Positions 51,080 through 61,700 of a DNA stretch of 64,000 nt are shown piece after piece (the stretch's first letter is position 1; every line of letters begins with the position of its first letter). A program made the position numbers and the translations under genes. The notes below the pieces were generated by a model that saw nothing but the letters and a program-made list of their open reading frames with translations, did no database searches and was not told the origin of the DNA. The DNA comes from Clostridiales bacterium (GTDB lineage: Bacteria; Bacillota; Clostridia; Lachnospirales; Lachnospiraceae), in contig JAGZJZ010000002.1 of the NCBI GenBank assembly GCA_018365455.1, positions 62,001 to 126,000 on the forward strand, read 5' to 3'.

Positions 51080-51191
51080 AAATTTATCTCGAACATGACA
51101 ATACACCCTAATTAAGAGAGCGGGTGTGAAAGAATGGAAAAGAGATCATTCAGCGAAAAATAAAATTAATTATGAAAGGAAGAGGCGGAAT

Positions 51192-52475
51192 ATGAAAAGA
51201 AGACGGATAAGTTTAGTATTAACAGGAATTGCAGCAATCGCAGCGGCGGGCATGATGGCAGGATGCGGAGGCAATGGGGCGGCCGGTCTTGCAGCTTCGG
51301 ATGGAAAGAACAGCGCAACCGGAAGTGAGACGGCGGGAACCGCAGATACTGGGAAAACAGATGGTACGAAAACGGAAGATGTTTCAAAAGCAGCAGAAGG
51401 TGCAAATACAGGAGATGGACCGGCGCTTACTGCCATGTGCGTTGGAAGCGCAGCAGATGCCTATCGGGAAACTTATCAGGAAATTGCGGATGAGTTTTCC
51501 AAAGATAATGAGTGGGGTGCTACGGTAAATATAGAGTTTTATGAAAACGAACAGTACAAAACCAAATTGACAACCCTTATGGCATCCAATTCGGTGCCGG
51601 ATATTTTCTTTACCTGGGAGCTGGATTACTTAAAACCATTTGTAGAAGGCGGAAAAGTGGCATCTCTTCAGGAGGCGATGGCAGAAGATGACCAATGGAA
51701 AAACAGTTTTGCAGATGGTGTATTGGATCCGGTAACTTATGATGGCAAACTTTATGCAGTACCAACCCAGAAATCTTTTTGCGTTATGTTTTATAATAAA
51801 AAAATATTTGAAGAGAATCAGTTAAGTGTACCCACTACCTATGAAGAATTCCTGAATGTTTGCAAAACTTTAAAGAATAACCAGGTTACGCCAATGATAC
51901 TGGCGGCTACCGATTCCTGGATTCCGGCTCAGTTCGTTCAGCAGATCTCAAACGGAATAGCGGGAATGGATTTGTATGACGGCATCTGTAACGGAACGAG
52001 AAAATGGAATGATCCAGCTCATGTGGAAGCGTCCAAAGAAGTACAGAGCATGATTGATCAGGGCTATTTTCAGGAAGGAATGCTTGGTATGACAGCAGAA
52101 GAGGTACAGTCACAGTTTAAGCAGGGAAAAGCGGCAATGTATTTTCAGGGAGCGTGGGATGCTTCCACAATCCTGGACGTGAATACCAGTACCATTACCG
52201 ATTGTGTGGGGGCTTTTACCAGGGATGCGGCAGAGGTCTTCCTGAGGAAGCTTGGTGTGTCTGAACCTTATCAGAGTCTGCTGGAATTGCCCCGGGAGAC
52301 GGAATTAGCCATAAGGGAAAAAGATGGCAGACAATATATATTTGTCCTGAACTATAGCCACGAACCGGTTCAAATCTGTCTAAAACAGCCGATGAGGGAT
52401 ATGTATGCAGGAGCTGAAACCGAGGGGACTATAGAACTGAAAGCATATGAGACAAAAGTATTTTTAAAAAAATGA
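51192..52475 (+). CDS. chimeric gene: sugar-binding lipoprotein N-terminus fused to GH42 beta-galactosidase C-terminal domain
   Basis: A 427-residue frame. Residues 1-342 are a family 1 solute-binding lipoprotein: lipobox MAGCG near 23, NEWGATVNIEFYENEQYKT, VPDIFFTWELDYLKPFVEGG, GKAAMYFQGAWDASTI and DCVGAF, where the last lobe of about 90-100 residues would normally continue. From about 343 the sequence instead reads AAEVFLRKLGV, LPRETELAIREKDGRQYIFV, LNYSHEP, MRDMYAG and LKAYETKVFLKK, the C-terminal beta-sandwich of GH42 beta-galactosidases. The join is near bases 52215-52226. It lacks the C-terminal substrate-binding lobe elements and any catalytic residue, so it is probably non-functional. 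An in-frame deletion that removed permease and galactosidase sequence is the simplest explanation. Confidence 0.75.
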   Translation: MKRRRISLVLTGIAAIAAAGMMAGCGGNGAAGLAASDGKNSATGSETAGTADTGKTDGTKTEDVSKAAEGANTGDGPALTAMCVGSAADAYRETYQEIADEFSKDNEWGATVNIEFYENEQYKTKLTTLMASNSVPDIFFTWELDYLKPFVEGGKVASLQEAMAEDDQWKNSFADGVLDPVTYDGKLYAVPTQKSFCVMFYNKKIFEENQLSVPTTYEEFLNVCKTLKNNQVTPMILAATDSWIPAQFVQQISNGIAGMDLYDGICNGTRKWNDPAHVEASKEVQSMIDQGYFQEGMLGMTAEEVQSQFKQGKAAMYFQGAWDASTILDVNTSTITDCVGAFTRDAAEVFLRKLGVSEPYQSLLELPRETELAIREKDGRQYIFVLNYSHEPVQICLKQPMRDMYAGAETEGTIELKAYETKVFLKK

Positions 52476-52496
52476 TAGTATTTTACAGTGGTGAAC

Positions 52497-52536
52497 AGCC
52501 TCTCATGAAGTGTGACTTTGTGAGGGGCTTTTTTTA
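52497..52536 (+). terminator. terminator after the chimeric gene
   Basis: Stem AGCCTCTCA (52497-52505) / TGAGGGGCT (52521-52529) followed by a seven-T run. It originally would have ended the lost galactosidase gene. Confidence 0.85.
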
Positions 52537-52796
52537 ATTGTGCAAAATAGATAGAATTTGACTTTAAATTCTTGATAAATGCATGGAAAATAGGAAAAAA
52601 AAGGAAGAAACAAACAAAAAGGAAAAATCTTCTAATAATATATTGAAAAAAGAAATTATTTTTGTAATAATACTAGGTATATCGACAGAAAACGGGTTCC
52701 GGTAAAAGAAAGGGGGGAAGGGGGAAATGGTTTTCCGGGTTTCTGTATCGGAGAATAACTGATCTTATCTTATGGGATATGAAAAAGGAGGAAATA
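52537..52796 (+). promoter_or_regulatory. leader of the giant sialidase gene
   Basis: A plausible promoter is TTGAAA (52643-52648), 16 bp, TAATAA (52665-52670). A purine-rich leader (about 52705-52730) flanked by ACAGAAA / TTTCTGT arms (about 52685 and 52740) can form a stem upstream of the AAGGAGG ribosome site. No known riboswitch was recognised. Confidence 0.4.
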
Positions 52797-55700
52797 ATGT
52801 ATATCAAGCAAAAACAAAAAAGATTTTTAGCAATGATGCTGGTAATCGTACTTGTCATTTCAGGGATACTGCCCCAGGGAGTAATACAGGCATCTGCGCA
52901 GGAAGAAAGCCTGCCCATATATTCCGGCAGAAATATGAGTATCTCTTCAGCGTCGGAGACCATCAATATTACCCAGACATATCTGGCAAGCCTTTCATCG
53001 CTAAAGGAAGGAACGATCGCAGTGAGATATCGGTCCAGTCCCGGACAGGGTTTAAGCGCTTTGTTCAGTCTGTCCGGCACAAAACCGGGGCAGGAGAATA
53101 CCTATGCGGTTGCCTATGTAAATCCAACTGGTAACAAAGTGGGGGTGGAAGTACGTCAGGGGGATAACAGTAATGTAACAAATTATAACCAGGTCAGTGC
53201 CACAGCTTCCATTCGGGATGATCAGTGGCACACGGCAGTATATGTTTTTGGCAAGACGAAATTCCAGATATACCTGGACGGGAAAAAGCTTACAGAACAG
53301 GATAAGCCGGGGTTTTTTGACAAAATAACAGAAGCGGATTCCGTTAAAATTGGTGCGCTGGATCGTGCTCCGGCAAAAGGAGGAGCAAATCAGTGGGTAT
53401 TTAACGGTGACATTGATCTGGTAGAAGTGTATGGAAAGGCGCTTTCGGCAGAAGAGGCAGCAGAGCTTCAGATGGCAACTGCATATGAACCGGTTATTCC
53501 GGATGACCCAGAGGATGCAGTCCGAACCGATACGAGATTGTTCTACAATGGATTTGAAAATTCTGCGGCGTACCGCATTCCCTCCTTATTAACCACAACG
53601 GAGGGTACCATCATTGCAGCTATTGATAAGCGGCAAAGCGGTTCAGCAGATCAGGGTAATATTGATACGGTTATCAAAAGAAGCACAGACGGGGGAGTGA
53701 CCTGGGAAGAAACAAAAACACTGGTAAACCTTCCCTCGGGACTGAACAGACATGCACTGAGCATTGATGCCAATATGGTGCAGGATAAAAATACCGGCAA
53801 AATCTTTCTGATGGTGGATATGTTCCCGGAATCCAATGCGATTATGGATTCCGGAAGCCTGGTAACTTCATCCGGTTATAAAGAGGTAAACGGAAAGAAG
53901 TATCTGATCTTAAGAGACTGTCCAAATTCAGAAAGAGGAAATACTTACACAAAAGAATATACGATCCGGGAAAATGGGATCGTGTTTGATGAAGCATCCG
54001 GGGAAGCGACCAATTATGTGGTACCCAATCTTGCGGATGGGAAACTTTATGAGAAGCGTACAGCCGATACGGTAAATGCGGGAAATAAAGAAGAAATACA
54101 GGGAGAAGCAGCTCCCAAACAAGAAAGCGAAGTACAATCCAAAACGGCTGAGAATACGATGCTTCCGGAAAATGAAGGCGAAGCGTATCGGGAGACAGAA
54201 ATACAGGAACCAGAAGCACCACTGAATACAGAAGAAGTACAGACGCCAGAAGCAGTTGCGGAATCCTTGACAGAAGCAGACCGTGTATCGGAATCCGCTC
54301 AGTCAGCTGGTCAGGAATCTGAGCCAACAGAAACCATAGCAGAACCGGTTTCCCAGACAGAGCAATTGCAGTACATAGGCAACATCTACCTATACACCGG
54401 AAACGAGGCAGCACCTTTAAAAGCAGTCAGAACCTCACATCTTTGGATGGTTACAAGTGAAAACGACGGCGCAGACTGGTCTGAGCCAGTAGATCTGAAC
54501 GGACAGATCAAAGAAGACTGGATGCTCTTTACCGGAACCGGTCCGGGAGTGGGAATGCAGATGAGCGATGGACGTTTAATACTTCCGGTTTATATTACAA
54601 ACAGCAATGTAGGCGGGAGCCAGTCAGCAGCAGTAATCTATAGTGATGACGGCGGTGAGACATGGGACATGGGCGAGACCGTGAATGACGGAAGAATACT
54701 CAGTAATGGAAACGTACTGGAGACAAAAACCATGAATAACAATGGTGCAATGATGACCGAGTCCCAGGCGGTGGAAGTAACCAATGCAGAAGGGGAAAAG
54801 GAACTGAGGCTTTTCTGCAGAAACCAGGGTGGAAATGTAGCCATAGCTTCCAGTAAAGACGGTGGAGAGACCTGGGGAAATACGCTGAAGTTTGATTCCG
54901 CCTTAAGGGATGCATATTGTCAGCTGACGATAGTTCCTTATCCATATGATGTACCCGGATATGAGGGAAAGGAAATGTTCCTGTTCGCCAACCCGGACAG
55001 CACTTACTCCGCCGGACGGAATAACGGAACCCTCCGTCTTGGATATTATGAGCCGCAGACAGATGAATTTGTGTGGATTGTATCCAGAGTAGTTGAGCTT
55101 GGAAATTATGGATATTCATGCCTTTCCGTATTGGGAGAAAATCAGATTGGATTATTCTGGGAAGGGGCGAACCTGGATCTGAACTATTCCACCTTTAATT
55201 TACAATGGCTGATGGCAGACAAGACGCCGGTGGAAAGAACCGCACCAGTTGTACAGGCTGTCAAATGGGAAGGAAACCGGATTGAAGTAACATTCGACCA
55301 GCCCATGATGGTAATTGGCAGTCCCCAGCTGGAAGCCAGCGCTGAGGGAGAGCCGGTTTCTATGGAATATGATTCCGGCAGCGGAACTACGAAGCTTTTA
55401 TTCCGTCCGGGGGTAGATGACACCCGTGAGCTGACCTTTCGCACAATAACAGCCGAGGGCAGGAATTTTTACGGCAATGCACAAAATGTCAGGGTAGCCA
55501 ATGACGGATTTGACGGATTTACCATACCGCCGTCTCAGGGACCATCCATAGAAACCCTCATAAAACCGGGATACAGTTCCATTAAAATCAGTTTTGTTCC
55601 GGCAGAAGGTATTACAGAGTATGATATTTTCCGAAGTGAAGATAAAAATGGAACTTATGAAAAAATAGGAAGCACCCAGGGAACCTCTTATACGGATCAG

Positions 55701-58700
55701 ACAGGGGCAGGAAAGACCTTTTATTATCAGGTGCGGTCTAAAGATGGGAATAAAGTATCGGATAAAATAGGTAATGCCAGTCCTACCGGTATAGAAGCCA
55801 TGAAAGAAAATGCTGTCCTGTACAAAGATCTAAAAGGACAAGAATTCAATGGCAGCACATTGGTTGATGTGAGTGATAAAGCGGCAGAAGTTGGAAAGCT
55901 GTCTGCGGGGTCCGTAATTATTAAATTCAGAACCACAGATAAAAGCGGTAATCTGATGATGCTGATGGGGAAAACTGCGGGAGAATCTGCAGCTATAAAC
56001 GGAGCAGTAAATAAAGCGTCCTTTTATTTAGAAAAATCAGATAACCTTATGCGGTACCGTGCAGATATGAAGCATACCAGGGCATCGGTAGCCGGGATTG
56101 ATTATGCCGACGGCGAGTGGCATACAGCGATGGTTACCCAGGCAGACAGCGGATATGTCTTCCGGTTTGCAATTGACGGTGTGGAAAGAGGTAAATTTAC
56201 GGGAGACAGTAATAAAGGATTTTTCTCAACCGTGCAGAACTTAAATCAGCTCACCATAGGAGGATACTATAATGGCAATACCCAGACGGTATCCAATGGT
56301 TTTAAAGGTGAGATTGGGTATGTAGTGGTGACGGAGGAAGCAGCCAGTTTAGAAGACACCCTTGAAATTACCAAGTCAGAAAGCGGAATATTATGTGATT
56401 TACCGGAGCAGATGTTTGACCAGTCCAAAGATAATACCTGGGTATTTGCCGGTGGAACAGATGTAGAAGGGGGCTACGGCGTAACCCAGGGCATCCGCAA
56501 TTATGTGGGGCAGTTCGAAGAGTATATCCGCTGGACAAAAAATGGCGGTGTTATGGGACGCCAGCGCTATATGATCAATACTGGAAAAGCTGGTAATACA
56601 ATGGCAGATATAAAGGATCAGTTTGATAATCTGGTGGGAAAATATGACCCGAGAGCACTTGCCGTAATGGTAGGCAAAGAGGATTATCAGGCTGGAACAG
56701 AAGGGCTGGAAGCATTTAAAGCATCCCTTGGGGCACTGGCTGATAAAGCACTTGGGCTGCGTAACGGCACCGGATATCTGGTTATTCAGACACCTTATGC
56801 CCAGGCAGATGACAGTGAGAACCAGTTGGCGGCTGCGTATACAAACGCTGTCAAGGAAGTTTACGATGGCTTTAGCGATGCACAGAAATCAAAAGTCATG
56901 GTCGCAGATCATTTTAAGAATACGGACAATGGTGCATTTAAAAAGAATTGCCTGGATACCCAGGGAAGCATCAATGCGCTGGGGCATCTGGAAATTGCAA
57001 AACAATTTGCCAAAGTGACATATGGTACTGCGGATGGATTTCCGGTGGGCGAAGCAGACCTTTCTTTGAAAAAAGAAAAGACGCCTTCCAAATATTCCGC
57101 TGAAGCGCCAAAGGTAACGGCATCCGATACACAGCTGACCGTAAATATTCCGGATACAGCTTTGGAAGGCACTACCGGGTGGCGTTATGAGCTGCAAATT
57201 GAAGACCAGACCATAAGCGGAGGGTTTACAGATAGGCAGGCAGTAATAGGCGGACTCCCAACGGGCGCAGGCTATACGTTAACGGTGAAGTCTGAAGACG
57301 GGGATACACAGCTTGCAGCCGTTACAGGAAAAGTGTTGCAGGGCAATGAAAGCCAGGTAAAACCGGTGACACAGATCGAATTAAGTGATCTTCAAAAACA
57401 GATCAGGGCAATTGCAGAAAAGGAAGAGCCGGCAACCTGGCTGTTCGTAGGTGACAGCATAACACACGGTGCCCTGCACACCAAAGGCTATGATTCTATC
57501 CATCAGACATTTGAGAAATATTTAAAAGAGGAACTGGGCAGGAAAGATGATGTGGTCATTAATACCGCTGTATCCGGTGCAACCACAGCGGAACAGGAGG
57601 CAAATTCAAACGAAAGACTGGATAAATACAATGCAGATGTAGTGATCGTCATGCTTGGAACCAATGATGCTTCTAATGAAACGGTTCCCACAGACCGCTA
57701 CAAAGCAAATCTGGAAAGTATTGTAGATAAAATTCATGCAAAAGGCGCTGCTGCTGTATTACGAACGCCGAATCCACTGAGACCGGAAGCGGGAAACAGG
57801 GCAGTAAACCTGCCGAAATACGCGGAAGTAATCCGTACTGTTGCAGCGGAAAAAAATGCTGTATTAGATGATCATTTTGCAGAGTGGAGCAAAGAATTAG
57901 AAACCAGAGCGTATTTATGGCAGAATACCTATTGGAATAATGACAGCATTCATCCCAATCCAAACGGCCAGCTGAATATGGCGCAGTCACTGATTCGCGC
58001 CTGCGGGTTATTTAATGAAACCAGTACCATCTGTAACCTGTCATATGAACTTCCCCATACGGATGAGCAGAGTGACAAGGCAATTGGAGCAGCTGCGTCC
58101 GGAGACAAGATTGCAGTTGATCTAGAAGCACTTGAAAAAAGTTATGGAAGTTCCTTTGGGTCAGCAAAAATCCAGGCTGTCTGCGATGGAAAAACATATA
58201 CGGCATCCGCAAAAAAGGGTGAACAGTATGGAACACTTCGCAATCTGCCCGTAAATAAAACTTATCAGGTTACGGTAAAGGCAGACTTGCTGGAAACCAG
58301 TAAATCCGTGACTTTCCAGACAGAAACAGTAGAGCTGAAAGAAGGGGAAGCGATAATCGGGCTTGGCTTTGCCGGTAAAAAGCTGACCGATCTGACACCG
58401 TCTGCATTGGCGGGAACCTTCTACGTCAGTACGCTGGCACCGGAAGGAACACCGGTATATAGCCTCTGCCAGGGAGAAAACGATACAGACAATGATAAGT
58501 TCGTCATTGAAGGTGATCAGTTAAAAGTAAAGAAAACACTGACAGAAGGAAATACCTATTCGGTAAGAGTAAAGGCAAGTATCACAGAAATCTCGGAAGA
58601 GCAGGTCTTTACCATCAAAGCATTAGGCAGGTATCTGATTATTGATGAAACCAACATGGAAATTGAGAGCGGACACCCAATTGACCTGACGGGGAAATAT

Positions 58701-61700
58701 TTAGAAGAGATAAAGGAATTAGAGGAGGGAACATTATTTGTAGATTTTACCTCCTCAAATACATCGATACAGTCTCTGTTCAGCGTATCTCTGGGGGATG
58801 ATCCTGCTGCCGCAGCCCAGAATACCCATATGCATGTTTATACCAGCGGGGAAAACCTGGGTGTGGAGATCCGAAACCAAAAAGGAGATCCGGTATTTGA
58901 CTACAAAGGGGCAGAATTGCTGAAAACAGGAGTTATCCGGGTTGGAGAGCAGAATAAAGTAATCTTCCGGGCAGATAAAGAAAAAGGAAGCTATCAGCTC
59001 TTTGTAAATGGGAAACTGGAATTTGAACTTGCGGCTTCCAAACTTGGGGGGTATAAATATCTGTCTGATATGCCTCATCTCAATACCGTAACCGTTGGCG
59101 CCACCATGCGAGGCGGTGCTGCGAAATATACTTATGCAGGAAGTATGGCAAAACTGCAGTATTATGGGGTGCCGCTGGATGAAGAGGCGTGTAAGTCCAT
59201 GACCAGGGTGGAAGGATATGAACAGTTAGATCCTCCATTTCACTCCAATGATGCTACCGGCTCCTCCTATTTTCGAATACCGGCAATGCTGACAACCATG
59301 CAGGGAACCGTTATTTCCGCCATTGATGCAAGGTTTGGAGGCACCCAGGATGCACCGAATAATCTGGATACGGCAGTCAGTACCAGCACAGACGGAGGGA
59401 AAAGCTGGTCAGACGGTATATTACCTTTCCATTTTGATGATTTTGCGGATAATGGACAGATATTTAAAGAAGGATCAGGTGTTTCGGTTGCCGGAAGTGC
59501 AGCATTTATCGATCCGGTACTCTTAGAAGACCGCACCATCAATTCCAATGGCAGAATCTTTATCCTGGTGGATGCATTCCCCAGTGCAACTGGCACCTTG
59601 ACAGCACAGAAAGGCAGCGGCTATACGCTCATAGACGGGAAAAAATATCTGAAATTAAAGAAAGCAGGAGAAACCGAATATCATTATACCCTTAGGGAAA
59701 ATAACGTAATTTACGATCAGAAAGGGGCACCTACCGAATATTCATTAAACGGGAATTTTGAAGTGCAAAAAAATGGGGAGCCGTTAACCGTAAAACAAAA
59801 AGATATTGTATACAATAATGATACTATTACAACCGTTACGACGGATCAGGATGTTGCAATGAACGTGATGTATGACACATCTGTCTTCCAGGTTCTGAAA
59901 ACCTCCTATCTCTACCTGAAATACAGTGATGATCAGGGAAAGACCTGGTCTGATCCTGTAAATTTAAATAGCATGGTGAAGACAGAAGACATGGGATTCT
60001 TAGGTGTTGGTCCCGGCAGAGGAATTCAAATTACGAATGGAGAACATAAAGGACGTCTGCTGTACCAGGTATATGAATACGTAAATGGGGATCAGTGGTG
60101 TCATACCATTTACAGCGATGACCATGGGGAAACCTGGAAGTTAGGGGGAAGTCCCCAATTTGACCGGGCAGCCGTAGGCTCCATGAGTGAATCCCAGTTA
60201 ATTGAACTTCCGGACGGTACCCTGCAGGTATTTGCAAGAACCGTTAAGAGCAGAATTGCCACCGCTTACAGCAAAGACGGAGGAGAGACTTGGACAAACG
60301 GCGCATTAGATGACAGGCTGCTCCTGGCAAGCGGTTCCGGCTGCCAGCTGTCCGTCATCAATTATGATGGTTATATAGACGGAAAACGTGCAGTCATTTT
60401 ATCCGCTCCGGTAGAATCATCCAGAAGACATGGCGTAATCCGCATCGGCTTAATAGATGAGGAAATACAGGAAGGAAAAGAATACCCTGAAATTGACTGG
60501 AAATACCAGTTTGATGTGACGAAGCCCGGTGTCTATTTTGCATATTCCTGCCTGACCCAGTTGCCAAACGGGGATCTGGGAATCTTATATGAGCAGGGGA
60601 ATACAAAACAGTTCCTGGATAAAATCCGATATCAAACCTACTCTGTAGGCAAATTGACACAGGATACTTATGAATCCCAGATATTGGCTGGTACTCTGGA
60701 TGCGGCAGCAGGAAACACTTCCGTATCCAAACAAAAGGATACGTATACCATACATGCAGATGCCCATGAAGGATATAAATTTGTCAGATGGTTATTGGAC
60801 GGAGAAGAGGTCAGCACTAAAGCAGACTTTGCATTCCGTCATGGCGAATCTGCATTTGCAGGCAAGAAACTGCATTTTATGGCAGAGTTTCAGGAAGCCG
60901 TAAATCCACCAGCCGAAACATTTACTGTCAAGTTTTACGGAAAAGATGGAAATCTGTTAAAAGCACAGACTATCGAGAAAGGCAAAGACGCCACCCCGCC
61001 AACCCCGCCGGAGTTAAAAGGATATGAATTTGACCGATGGGACAAAGACTTTAGGAATGTACAGAGTGATCTGGATGTTACGGCAGTATATAAGGTAATC
61101 CTTGTGCCATCAGAAAACCCGGTAAAAGTCGAGAAGATTACACTGAACATGACCGATTTACTGCTTGCAAAAGGGAAAAAGATAAAACTCACCGCAAAGG
61201 TGTCTCCATCTGATGCGGAGGATAATTCGGTAATGTGGACATCTTCTAATAAAAAAGCAGCCGTTGTGGACAGTTCCGGCAGAATAATCGCAAAAGCACC
61301 GGGAACAGCAGTCATTACGGCAACTTCAAGAGATGGCAGCAATGTGAAAGCCAGCTGCAGGGTAAGGATTGGGTATCAGGTAACATACAAGTTAAACAAA
61401 GGCAAAAATGCTCCATCCAATCCATCCGTTTTTCTGACAAGTGAAAGGATAAAACTGAAAAAAGCAGCAAGAAAAGGATACACATTTGCAGGTTGGTATA
61501 CCGATCAGAACTATAAACACAGAATAAAAGAAATAAAGAAAGGAACAAATAAGAACGTTACCGTATACGCCAAATGGAAAAAAATCAGGGTAGACAGAGT
61601 AAAATCCCTGACGTTACAAACAGCAGGGAAATACCGTATCCGGGTCAGATTTGGAAAAGCCAGTGGGGCAGATGGATACCTGGTGAAGTACAGTACCAGT

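Noticed and set aside
52673..53080. 135-codon minus-strand frame over the start of the sialidase gene
   Set aside because: It overlaps the signal peptide and LamG coding region, lacks a ribosome site and shows no family motifs; a shadow of the real gene.
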